From Aedes albopictus (Eukaryota; Arthropoda; Insecta; Diptera; Culicidae), in the NCBI RefSeq assembly GCF_035046485.1, contig NC_085138.1, positions 67,882,580 through 67,946,579 of the forward strand: DNA of 64,000 bases. The letters are read 5' to 3'. Positions 9,848 to 20,113 of the stretch are shown in pieces. Position numbers and translations under genes: made by a program. Each line of letters begins with the position of its first letter. Position 1 is the stretch's first letter. The notes under the pieces are model-generated. The model saw only the letters and a program-made list of their open reading frames with translations. It was not told where the DNA came from and searched no databases.

Positions 9848-11095
9848 TTAAATTATTCGAAGTCCCATAATCGGATTCACAGCTATCACAGGCAATGAAT
9901 CAGCTTGCTGAATATTCGCCATGTGTTGACTGAGTCGGCAGTGGCCAGTCAACGCTTTGACCAGCATGCTGCAATTCTGCTTCGACAGATTTGTTAGATA
10001 CTTTGCCACCCCTAGAGATGGCTCAGTACAATACAATTTTGTTTGACGACATGACTCCAAACTATTCAAATGTGCTGAGTGGCAGCCCAGGTGTCAATCT
10101 GAAGCTTTACACAACACTTGGATACCGGAATAGCTGGCTCAGGGCCAATGAAGTCATGTGATGCTCCAGTGCGAACAGCGTTTGCTGAATTCAGCTCCTC
10201 GATTTGAGTTCAACAAGAGATAACTATCTTCGACCTGGAGTTGGCCGAAGCAAGTGCTCTAATAGCAGCCTGGCCTCAGTGTAATTCACCCCAGTGAATT
10301 TCTCTTTGCGCGTTCAGTGCGGCACTGTGGTGCGATTTTTTGACAGTTCGAAATGGCATTTAGGATATTTAAGGGCGGACGGGACGGCCGGGGAAATATC
10401 CGCCATTGCTCTGTTGCTGCTAAGATGGTAATCTCAGATTTTACTTCATATTTTGCAACAAAAACCTATCACTGTGTATGCTCACTTGCAGTGCATATGC
10501 TGATTGTTTTTCAGCATCTTCAGTGCGATAGAACTCGAGATTACCATCTTCAAAATCGCGAGGCAAATTGTTAGAAAGAGAGGCAAGATAGGAAAAATAA
10601 CACGGCGTCCCGTTTCACCTTAAACATCCTTCTTTCAGGTAAGATAGGAAGATTGCATAATTATGATGGTTTTGGTGGTGTAAATCAAAAGAGCAGAATT
10701 TTCACGCGCTCAGTGCGGACAAGCCTGCTTGGGTTTAAGACCCAAGCTTGTGCACAAGGGGGGGGTTTTGGGTGTTAAACCCCTCCCATTACCGACGCTT
10801 CATACACTAAGCGCCCCTCCGCCTTTTGCCAAAATAGGGAAAAACCCCTCCCTTGGCGCCACTTCTGTGCACGGGCCTGTTAAGACCCCAAGTTGTACCA
10901 AAGGTTCACCGGCATTGCCCGAAGGCCATACAAGCTTTCTTGATTCTGAACTCAACATGAGGTGTCCAGGAAAGCTTAGAATCAAGAATGACTCCAGCGT
11001 ATTTTACCTGTTCAGTCACATTTATTTCAGAATCAAAGAGACGTAAAGGTCGAATGCCATTACGGTTTCACTTTTCCGTGAAAAGAACAATAGAT
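9848..11095 (-). pseudogene. Thumb and RNase H C-terminal remnants of the same LOA-type element
   Basis: 11,095-10,890 encodes KYAGVILDSKLSWTPHVE, the region right after the RT core. 10,320-9,848 encodes FIGPEPAIPVSKC, then SLESCRQTKLYC and ALTGHCRLSQHMANIQQADS, the normal end of RNase H-bearing LOA elements. Between them are two intrusions. One, at about 10,315-10,700, is bounded by similar gcgttcagtgcgg and gcgctcagtgcgg. The other, near 10,745-10,880, is bounded by similar ttaagaccc motifs. Stops are frequent. Confidence 0.62.
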
Positions 11096-11097
11096 GT

Positions 11098-11990
11098 TTA
11101 ACTCGGATTTACCGAACTGCCACATTGGTGACACCAACCCTCAACTACCTGAAGAGCGTTTTGCATCAGGTCGAAAAGGGTGCTGATGCACATACCGACT
11201 AACAATGTTAGGTAGTCGTCGGCAAAACCATAAGTAGGTAAACCGTTATTATTGAGTTGCCTCAATATAGCGTATCTGCTACGAGATTCCACAAAAGTGG
11301 TGATAAGACAATGTCGAGAAGAGATGTCGCTTTTTGAGCGTTTGGTGAATCCAATTGGAAATCATTGGAGATATGCCATGACCCCGTGCGGCTTCCAATA
11401 TGGCATTGAAAGGCACATTGTCAAAGGCACCCTCGATATCTAAGAAAACACCTAAGCAGGATTGCTTTTGAGCCAATGCCTTCTCGATATCGTCAACAAC
11501 TTTGTGTAATAGAGTCACAGTGGACTTTCCAGATTGGTAAGTATGTTGGTTCACATGAAGAGGAACATTGGCCAGATATACATCACAGATGTGATGATCG
11601 ACAATGCCTTCTAAGCATTTCAGAAGAAAAGAGGTCAAACTGATAAGGTCTGAAGCTCTTTGCTTCTTCATACGACGCACGACCCACTTTCGGAATAAAC
11701 TTTACAGTAATATCCCGCCAGGATTTGGGAATACACCCTGTAGCAAAACTGCAAACAAGTAGTTGTTTCAAAACATGTGTAAAATGATTCTGAAACAAAA
11801 TAGGATAAATCTCATCTGCCCCAGGAGATTTGAAAGGAGCAAAACTATTAAGTGCCCATTCAATCGATTCTAAAGTTATGATACTCCGAGCCGAAGCTAA
11901 AGAACCATAACTACAAGAAAAGACATCAACATTAGAAAACTTCCTCATCAGAGGGGGTGGAAGCTCAGGTAAAATATTATCTCCTGGGCG
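11098..11990 (-). pseudogene. Reverse transcriptase of the minus-strand LOA-type element
   Basis: In order on the minus strand: FKSPGADEIYP, IPKSWRDITVKFIPKVG, LTSFLLKCLEGIVDHHI, YQSGKSTVTLLHKVVDDIE, the motif A segment LGVFLDIEGAFDNV with its catalytic Asp, and motif C as GFADD. The pieces are in different frames, so there are at least two frameshifts. The highly conserved GCPQGGVLSPLLW block expected between SNWIHQTLKKR and the FADD box is missing. The gene cannot make an active enzyme. Confidence 0.75.
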
Positions 11991-12004
11991 CCCATTAAAA
12001 ACAC

Positions 12005-13612
12005 TACCCCCGGCGAAGACTGGCGCTCGAGCCTAGCTATTTAGCACTGTAGTTGGAGGAAATGCCAATGCAGAACCCGTAGCTTTCGGGAAGGTAAGCC
12101 CAGCTCCCTGGGTTAGTGGGTTGTTGTCAGGCCCTGCGAGCCAGCCGTAAAAAAGACTAGCACCGGGAAATCAACAAGAGAAGAATGTGAACCGATACCA
12201 ATGGCGACGACCACAGCGACGAAAAGGGACTTGCGATTGGAAGCTCGGTACGTGGAACTGCAGATCTCTCAACTTCATCGGGAGCACCCGCATACTCGAC
12301 GATATACTGAAGGACCGCGGGTTCGGAATCGTAGCGCTGCAGGAGGTGTGTTGAACAGGATCTATGGTGCGAACGTTTAGAGGTAATCATACCATCTACC
12401 AGAGTTGCGGCAACACACGTGAGCTCGGAACAGCTTTTATAGTGATGGGCGACATGCAGAGGCGCGTGATCGGTTGGTGGCCGATCGACGAAAGAATGTG
12501 CAGGTTGAGGATCAAGGGCCGATTCTTCAACATTAGCATAATAAACGTGCACAGCCCTCACTCCGGAAGCACTGATGATGACAAAGACGCATTTTACGCG
12601 CAGCTCGAACGCGAGTACGACCGTTGCCCAAACCACGACGTCAAGATCATCATAGGGGACCTAAACGCTCAGGTAGGCCAGGAGGAGGAATTCAGACCGA
12701 CGATTGGAAAGTTCAGCGCCCACCAGCTGACGAACGAAAATGGCCTACGCATCATCGATTTCGCCGCCTCCAAGAACATGGCCATTCGTAGCACCTTCTT
12801 CCAGCACAGCCTCCCGTATCGTTACACCTGGAGATCACCACAACAAACAGAATCGCAAATCGACCACGTTCTGATTAATGGACGGCACTTCTCCGACATC
12901 ATCGACGTCAGGACCTATCGTGGCGCTAATATCGACTCTGATCACTACCTGGTGATGGTTAAGCTGCGCCCAAAACTCTCCGTTATTAACAACGTACATT
13001 ACCGGCGGCCGCCCCGGTACGATCTAGAGCGACTGAAGCAACCGGATGTCGCCACCGCATACGCGCAGAATCTCGAGGCAGCGTTGCCGGACGAGGGTGT
13101 GCTCGATGTGGCCCCTCTAGAGGACTGCTGGAGTACAGTCAAAGCAGCCATCAACAACGCAGCCGAGAGCACTATCGGGTACGTAGAACGGAGTCGACGA
13201 AACGATTGGTTCGACGAGGAGTGCAGAGCGGTTCTGGAGGAGAAGGATGCAGCGCGGGCGGTAATGCTGCAGCATGGAACCCGACAGAATGTGGAGCGAT
13301 ACAGACAGAAGCGGAAGCAGCAGACCCGACTCTTCCGGGAGAAAAAGCGCCGCCTGGAAGAAGCGGAGTGCGAGGAAATGGAACTGCTGTGCCGTTCACA
13401 GGAAACACGCAAGTTCTACCAGAAGCTCAACGCATCCCGCAAAGGCTACGTGCCGCAAGCCGAAATCTGCAGGGATAAGGACGGGAGCCTCCTGACGGAC
13501 AAACGTGAGGTGATCGAAAGGTGGAAGCAGCACTTCGACGAATGGCGAACTGCTGAATGGCGAAGAGAATGTAGGCACGGAGGACCAAGGCAGCGGAGGA
13601 AATGACTATGTT
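12005..13612 (+). mobile_element. RTE-clade non-LTR retrotransposon, 3'-truncated copy
   Basis: 5' UTR-like sequence from about 12,005, followed by the endonuclease-coding part, then an abrupt loss of similarity after about 13,612 where the RT should begin. The sequence is nearly the same as the copy at 27.3-29.8 kb. A truncation at the 3' side is unusual for a LINE and implies a later deletion or rearrangement. Confidence 0.72.
12202..13605 (+). pseudogene. RTE-clade AP-type endonuclease domain with one internal stop
   Basis: Upstream of the stop the frame reads LGTWNCRSLN and IVALQEVC, the start of an exonuclease-endonuclease-phosphatase fold, with TGA at 12,352-12,354 where Trp is expected. 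After it the frame runs 413 codons: NVHSPHSGS, IIGDLNAQVG (catalytic Asp/Asn), TFFQHSLPYRYTWRSP, QIDHVLI and DSDHYLVMVKLRP (final Asp-His pair). It then continues into the linker before the RT. At 13,545-13,605 a short local duplication (cgaatggcgaactgctgaatggcgaa) shifts the frame and the protein ends. In a live element this nicks the target DNA for insertion. Confidence 0.8.
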
Positions 13613-14040
13613 GGTACAGGTTAGGTTACGTTAGGTTACGTTTCGCCCTTCCAAGACGCTATCGGCCTATCGTTGCCATCCACAAAAACAAAAAAAAATA
13701 GTTTGATTCACCGATCTATTCTGCCTCAGCAATCGATGAACTGTTGAGCGAGCCATTGATCTAACCGACTGCTAGGTTCTTTGAAGGTGGTTGGTACGTT
13801 GGTCGGATCGTCACCGTGGGATCGCAATGGTGGTTGACTCACGCTCTGCAATGGCGCTTCCTGGGCTATTGATAGCGCAAGTTGCTTGGTGAATCTCGTC
13901 TAGCTGAAGGTCCTGGGGCCTTCTCAGACCGATGTGGTGACGAATCCGTTCGCTTCCGACTGGTTGGCGGTTCCTGGGTATTTCTCGTCAGTAGTGGGCG
14001 TACAAAAGCAATGCGAAATCTACCGGAAATTCGTTAGCCA
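13612..14040. other. Unassigned stretch with TTAGGTTACG duplication
   Basis: Starts with a double ttaggttacg at 13,621-13,640, then unassigned sequence. I see no gene. Confidence 0.4.
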
Positions 14041-14043
14041 TCT

Positions 14044-14144
14044 TTAACCGTTATGTGGCCGGCAAACTTTTTGCTTTTTTCTACACCGTGTATTTTAAAT
14101 GGGTGCTTGGTACCCGGGTACCCTGCCGGCCACATAAGGGTTAA
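14044..14144. mobile_element. 93-bp TTAA-flanked MITE
   Basis: TTAA at 14,044-14,047 and 14,141-14,144. The ends are CCGTTATGTGGCCGGCA and inverted CCCTTATGTGGCCGGCA (one mismatch in 17). The centre holds the palindrome ggtacccgggtacc. It is the smallest of three TTAA elements in the window. Confidence 0.82.
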
Positions 14145-14279
14145 GGACAAACGTCTTAAAATACCGCTTCTACTGTGCATCAGAATTTCAGACGCACAAA
14201 TCTCAAGAAGCAAGCTTAAAACAACAGTGAATCTCATTATCTTTTCTTGCTCACTTGTAATGAGCCTAAAATAAGAAGA

Positions 14280-14880
14280 TCAGGTGCGCTGGTTTAGTTT
14301 ATGAAGATATTGGTGCCCTTGAAATCGTGAGTGGGTCCCAAAGTCGGCCATTGTGGCGGCCATTTTGGGATCCTAATAAGTCTGTCCTTAAGTACAGTAA
14401 ATAGCACTTTAGTGCCAGCTTGTGCAACTTGGCATAGAGGCGTTTGTAGGTGTCTGCGATGTACTCTGATTAGGCCTTCCTGATGACGCTCTGTGGGATG
14501 TGCTTCATGACCTGAATTCTATGACTAACGGATGTTAGTTTCTCCAGTTGTCATTTCATCTCCAGAGTTGTTCCAAACCAAGGTAAAATGAGCGAACAAT
14601 GTGAAGCAGACAGGAAAATACGACTACACCAAAAAAAAAAGAAGCTGACGAATCTACGGAACGAGACCAGAGAGACGAACGACACGCAAATTTCTATTCC
14701 GGGAGTTCAACCCATTGAAAGATTCGATGTGATCCGTTCGAAGCAGTAGTTCACAGTTGAACAATTGACACCTCAATAAGGGGCTAGGTTTTGCGGTAGC
14801 TTCGAAGCCAAACGTGGAGCAGATCATCGTAGACATGGATACAGCGATCACATAAAACGCTGATATAAAGGATCAACATA
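14280..14880. other. Unassigned stretch
   Basis: No gene or clear repeat seen. Contains a short A-run at 14,630-14,640. Confidence 0.35.
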
Positions 14881-14885
14881 CAGCA

Positions 14886-15152
14886 ATGAACATTGAAGCA
14901 GACGTCACCAAAACTGAAGAACGCGGTAAGGGAAATCCAGACGAGGCAAGGATTTTTACAGAATTTAAGAAGAAACCAGTATATTGCATGAAGGCAGACA
15001 AGGTCAACGCAGTGGTAATTATGGACAATAGGGAATCAGATAGTAAAGACGATAAACGAATGACTATACTACGAGTGGGCTCATTACCTGCAGAAGTTGT
15101 ACATTGGTCAATAGCACAACAAAATTTTACAAAATTTGGTGTTATGGGATGA
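14886..15152 (+). pseudogene. Possible Penelope-like element scrap
   Basis: An 88-codon open stretch contains FKKKPVYCMKADKVNAVVIMD. This resembles the segment ADKGNxxVVMD followed by a Tyr-Lys-Met motif that precedes the RT core in Penelope-like elements. The expected Gly is Val here, the following dY...K...LL part is scrambled, and nothing downstream continues the RT. The call is motif-based and tentative. Confidence 0.35.
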
Positions 15153-16800
15153 GAAAAAAAAATAACAGGGGTTTGGGACCCTAGAAGTGTCATAGTGAAA
15201 GAATTTTTGAAAAATTACAGCGTGTGCCAATGATAGGAACCCTGTATAAGTTATGGTTGCATTTTTTAACTTCGGTTGCTTTTCGCACTATTTGCATGCA
15301 TTCGTTATGGAGTTCGCCATAACTGATACACAATGGCGAAAAAGGGAGCAAGGAAGCCGAAATTTTAAGGAAAATGATTTATTTCTACCATGTGGAAATG
15401 AAAATGTGGAGTTTAAATGAGTGCGACTATCTTTTGTGAACGTGATCTGTTGTTCACAATTTTTTTCTTGTTGATTTACATTTTGAAAGGGTTAAAATTA
15501 ACTATGACGAACAATTGGTACTACAGCCATAATTGGTACACTTACCCTATATATTTCAATCATGCAAATTCGGTAAATTGAGTAAGGGAAAGATGTATGG
15601 AGTCCGAAAGTGATGACCAGACAATCTAACATCAAAACACACTTATTGCGAAAGGTGCATTTCCCACCCATGCCTCCTCCGCCTACGTGTAAGGATACCA
15701 CCATGGATACCTCCAATCCCGTACAAGTGGGTTGAAAATGAAATCCTAAATATTCGGGTCCAGGGAAATGTGTGTCGGTTTATATTTGAAAGGTGCATAT
15801 TTTCCTTCAGCGAAGACGAGGACGAGTATGTGTTCCGAATTCGCCGGGAAGGGGGCGGCGTTTGCACGGGAAAACACGCGTATACCGGATTTTATTACCC
15901 ACTTAGCCGAGAATGGAAAGGCTTTATGGTCCGTTTTGAGCTGCCTGCTTGCTGGAAGGTTTTGTGTTTATGTGCGCTTCCAGTGCAGTGCACGCGGTGG
16001 TGATTGTTCACTGGCGTCCGCACGGCCGCGAAGATAAAGTGCTACAAAGTTTTATCATGTGAAAGATGCACGCATTTAGGAGGAAATTTGATGGCTCATT
16101 TTTTGGGGGAAAAGTAGATCGTAAGTTAGTTGATTTGGATGGGCAACGGAGTAAATTTTAGCATGGAATCTGAATAACTCGGACGAGTCATATGTAACGG
16201 TAGTGTACAAAAATAAGTTTAAACATTATTTTTGTTATCTTCCCACCCTTATTAACAAAGTTGCCTCACGATTTTAAGGATACACATTTTTACTTTTACT
16301 ACAAAGTTAAAAAAAGTGTCGGTTATGCGCCACTAGTGAACAACCGTACGATTCAGTTGTCAATCCATAATACGCAGTAGAGCCTGAGATTCAAATCGTG
16401 GTAGTAGCAGAGCAAGGACAGATGAACTCATTGCTCCAGCATGTTAAGTTAAACGATAGACGAGAAACTTATTCGGGTCAAAATTGTAAATTTCTTCCAG
16501 TGAATTTGCCATCAAGTTTTTTGATGTGTGTAGTAAATAGCGCCAGGTAAATAGATCACTGATGAAAACTAGGTCACGGGAGCAAACCTAAACTGCTGAC
16601 CTACTGACCCACTAACAAAATGTAAATAAAGCGACTGAGACGACGTCGGATTTGACAGTAAGTAAATAAGCGAAAACACTCTGAAGAATAAACACCTAAA
16701 ATTACACGCAGCATGAGCGTCGGTAAAGTAGTTTCAAGACATGGTTAGAATCAGGGCTTGACTACAAGAAAATTCCATACACGGAGAAAAGGAACGAAAC
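15150..16800. other. Unassigned stretch with a shared repeat edge
   Basis: 15,145-15,230 (gggatgagaaaaaaa...aacaggggtttgg...ctagaagtgtcata) resembles the reverse complement of about 29,915-29,985, so both belong to a dispersed repeat. The rest shows no convincing gene; the open frames at 15,498-16,037 have no recognisable domain. Confidence 0.4.
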
Positions 16801-16803
16801 GCA

Positions 16804-17012
16804 TTAAGGTGAATATATGACGAAGCCACACCTCGAATTTTCAAGAGCACAAATCTGAAGAACCGAATATCGGTTTGAGCTGAAAAGTTGATCGATTGGT
16901 TACCCGCTGGTGGTGACCAATCGATCAACTTTTCAGCTCAAACCGATATTCGGATCTTCAGATTTGTGCTCTTGAAAATTCGAGGTATGGCTTCGTCATA
17001 TATTCACCTTAA
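16804..17012. repeat. Near-perfect 209-bp hairpin (97-bp arms)
   Basis: Left arm 16,804-16,900 and right arm 16,916-17,012 are reverse complements with only a few differences, around a 15-base loop (tacccgctggtggtg). Each end reads ttaaggtgaatatatgacg. Similar sequence flanks both sides: agaaaaggaacgaaacgca on the left and agaaaaaacgaaacgca on the right. This could be an imperfect 17-19 bp target duplication. It may be a foldback insertion or a recent inverted duplication. Confidence 0.88.
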
Positions 17013-17278
17013 AGAAAAAACGAAACGCAAAGTTGAAACGTGAGGAAACGATCGTGGAACGCAAAGAGCGATTGTGGAAGCTAAGCGGAAATGAAAAACG
17101 CGAACAACCGAACAAGAACGGAGTGTTCGATCATTCAGTGTTCGAATTTTGGTGAGAACGGAGGTGTCCGAAGTTTTAAGGAAGATTTTCAGTTTTTCGG
17201 GTACAGGCGTGTTCAGTGGCGTGAAAAAAATGTTAAATTACGATTGGGAATACGACAATGTGGTCATCAAACACGTGT

Positions 17279-17556
17279 AATTGAGGGGGTTAGAAGCAAA
17301 GGGGTGTAAGTGACAAAAACCCACTTTCGAGTAAATGAGGTTCAAAGTTTTTCATAAATTTTTCATCCCATACGAAATGTATGGAGTTTCAAAATCGACC
17401 CAATTTTCTACGATTTATTGTAATTTTTCTAATCATCGTAAAAATAAATTTTAAAAAAGTTCCTGAAAGCTTAGAATCTGAAGAATTTTTTGATATGCTC
17501 AGCTCAAAATCGACAAAATGGTCACTTACACCCCTTTGATTCTGGGCCCCTCAATT
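17279..17556. mobile_element. 278-bp MITE with AATTGAGGGG ends
   Basis: The left end aattgagggggttagaagca, then aaggggtgtaagtgac, is mirrored on the right by gtcacttaca and cccctttgattctgg, closing with gcccctcaatt. Arms of about 35 bp match with few differences. There is no coding capacity. Confidence 0.75.
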
Positions 17557-18350
17557 GTTATGTGTGTCTAATCATTTCAACATTGTAATTTCCTCTTGGT
17601 TAGCCTAAATATTGAGACATTGACACCATATGTGCTAGCTTCTTCAATATTGCAACTTATAAATCCCTTTACAGTTTCAATGACCCTACTAAATGTAACC
17701 CAGCACCTCTAACACAGAACCTACAATTCTTATTTCAAACCTGCAGCTAACGACAGAAAAGTTTTAATCGTCACTTTGACTTGGCACCTGATGTCAAACG
17801 ATTCCAGCCAGTCAGCTAGAGCTTCAAGACCGCCCAGCCGAGGGTTAACGAGCCAAGTGCGAACCCTTTACTGACATTACCATAACGTGGTTAGCCAAGT
17901 TTAATAGCCAACTTTGCGAACCCTTTCCGATACTGCGAGAAGTCTCAGCGATACGATACGACGACAGCGAACGGATTGTATAATCCGGCAAAGCGGAAAA
18001 TTTGCACTTAAAGTTTCCCACGCGTACAACTTTTCCTCGACTCTATCCCGCTTATCCATGATCAAATGAAAGAAAAAGAAAGAAAAAACATCCCTCTGTA
18101 AATAGTGTATAAATGTGATTCAAGATGTATAAAAAGAAACAGAAAAAATAACAAGAATGATCCCAGAGAACTGGGAAGAGAAAATAAAACATTGCCACGA
18201 TTTAACGTGAACATTAAAAGAAGAAAGAAACATAAAGCACACACCCATTCAATCGAGCTAGAAAACTTGAAATAACTCACTGCAACACATAGAGAAACAG
18301 AATAAAAAAAAAAGAATTCAGAAAACAGGATTTATACAGTAACATTAATT
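17557..18350. other. Unassigned non-coding stretch
   Basis: 17,700-18,050 is less AT-rich than its surroundings and may be host intergenic or intronic sequence. 18,060-18,320 is A-rich. No gene recognised. Confidence 0.35.
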
Positions 18351-18505
18351 TCACTCACCCCGTTCCGCCTTCTGTGGCACAAAGAACTGCAGAATCGCAC
18401 AGGAGTTAGCACAGAAAGCCATCTCGTTGATCTCGTTGCCGGAACTGATGAAGAGATAGATAAGCAAAGTGGATCCGGTGCCAGGAAAGAAAAAAGTCAC
18501 ACCCA
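18351..18505 (-). CDS. Possible internal coding exon of unknown host gene
   Basis: On the minus strand the frame reads STLLIYLFISSGNEINEMAF and then CANSCAILQFFVPQKAERG, directly followed by GGTGAGTG, a strong splice donor at about 18,350-18,357. Third positions here are C/G-rich (ATC, CTC, AAC, GAG), unlike the surroundings, which favours real coding sequence. The frame stays open further upstream, but I see no convincing splice acceptor (the pyrimidine tract ttttttctttcctggcac lacks AG). The hydrophobic start would suit a membrane protein. Family unknown; it could also be an old pseudoexon. Confidence 0.3.
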
Positions 18506-18769
18506 AAGATAAACGTTCTTTCGCCCCGAGAAAAGCCGATTCGTTCCGCACGGGAGGGCACTTATCCTGGCAAGCATACCAAACACACTCACATAAATAA
18601 AGCGAAAGATTGGAACGAATGAAAACGCACTCACTCGCCGCATGCGAGACAAAGAAGGTTCTTGTAAGAATGTCAAAAGCTGATGATACTACGTGCTTAT
18701 TTTTAGATCTTAAGGCTAAAACAGGAACTGCACAGCGGAAGAGATAAGATATGACAAATGATCGCAAAG

Positions 18770-19635
18770 TATGCGAATGTGAAAATGACTCTTTTCCCCC
18801 CGGGTGTGATTGGTGGGAATACTAAAAACTCGTAAACTGAACTTCTCGAAACTTTAATTCATGGACCGATGTCTCCTTTGTTTCCAGGTAGAAGTAAATC
18901 AATAAAAAAAATCTTAATATAAGTTGAACCGTGATGGTCAGTTTATTCTATATCACAGTCCGCGGTATAATTTCAATCATGAAATCGCACAATGAGCATT
19001 TACAACCCGAAACAGGAAACAATATGCCATTTTTTTAAATGTCATGCGCTGTTTGTCATGAATCATTAACTTTCACTTCATCAAATTATATTTTTTTCTC
19101 ACAAAACTTTTGAAAAGGGCGTACAGTAAAAAATCTTATTCCAAAACTTGTGACTCGAAAACTGGTTGTTGGATTGAATTGATATCTTCGAAGATTGAGC
19201 TTGGATTGAGCTTCATTGCAAGGTAGGTAATGCTTAATCGTTCAAATAGACTGATACGAATATATGTACTCTTCACACTTCTCCTTCGTGTTTTTATTTT
19301 ATTTTATCTTTTATATGACAGGGTGTTCATAAATTCCGCAGACTTTCAAGGGCTAGGGGAGTCTCGCCAAAGTTCACACTCCACATGAATTTTTAAATTT
19401 TTGTATAAACAAAAAACAACGATATGGAAGGGTTTGATTGATTCGTCTGTATTAAAGAGACTTTCATGCTATGGAGGGGGGTTTTGGAAGGGAAAAATTT
19501 TAGTCTACGTGGTTTTTATGTGGCGTCTAAGTCCGTTAGCAATACCCATTAAAGGTTGAAAACCAAATCTCATCCTAACAAAACAGAGGTGTGGCAGTTT
19601 CCCAACTTTATTGCATACATAGCTGTTTTTTTTTT
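18770..19635. other. Unassigned AT-rich stretch
   Basis: No gene seen. 19,320-19,345 (cagggtgttcataaattccg) looks like the kind of sequence found at DNA-transposon ends but I find no partner. Confidence 0.3.
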
Positions 19636-20113
19636 CACCAGCCCACTATGGGCAGAAATCGAAATTTCGCGACAAAAGTCAAAAAAGTTGTTTTTCTAAG
19701 ATCAATCAATTTTCATATTTGTATGATTGTTTGGGCTATGTTTGATTATATGCCGACTGACTTTTTCGATTTGTAACAAAATTGTATCGTTTTTTGTATG
19801 GAGAAACTTCTTATGAGCGAAAATTCTCGATTTTAATCAATATTAAGAAAAATGTGATTTGTGGTGAAAAATGTGATTAAAAAATATAACGCATACATTT
19901 CCTAAAAGTAAATTTAGCATATTTTGCATATTTGATGCACAAATTGCGATGCTTTTAGGTTTAAAAATATTTTTTACAATATTTACTCAAATTTTACGGT
20001 AAAATTTGCCAATGTGTTCAAAAAGTAGGAGTATTCGATCGTATTCGACATGCAACCGGTCTAGGATGCTAGTTTAGACTCTTCTTTTTCGAATGCTACC
20101 GGACTTTTTTGCG

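Larger units (their letters stand above)
9300..12000 (-). mobile_element. LOA-clade non-LTR retrotransposon, decayed, with insertions
   Basis: Read on the minus strand from about 12,000 to 9,300: end of the region before the RT (FNGRPGDN), reverse transcriptase, thumb, RNase H tail and a non-coding 3' end. The 3' UTR contains two copies of a roughly 57-bp unit at 9,585-9,700 (gcgtacc...gggttca...cactg). At least two foreign pieces interrupt it, near 10,315-10,700 and 10,745-10,880. Clade placement rests on motif style (KSPG.DEI, FLDIEGAFDN, TGHC...H) and the RNase H C-terminus. Confidence 0.7.

Noticed and set aside
13621..13640. Interstitial telomere (TTAGG)
   Set aside because: Only two copies of ttaggttacg, not TTAGG arrays; mosquitoes also lack canonical TTAGG telomeres.
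15498..16037. Cluster of short open frames on both strands as a possible gene
   Set aside because: No domain, no splice sites I trust, overlapping on both strands.
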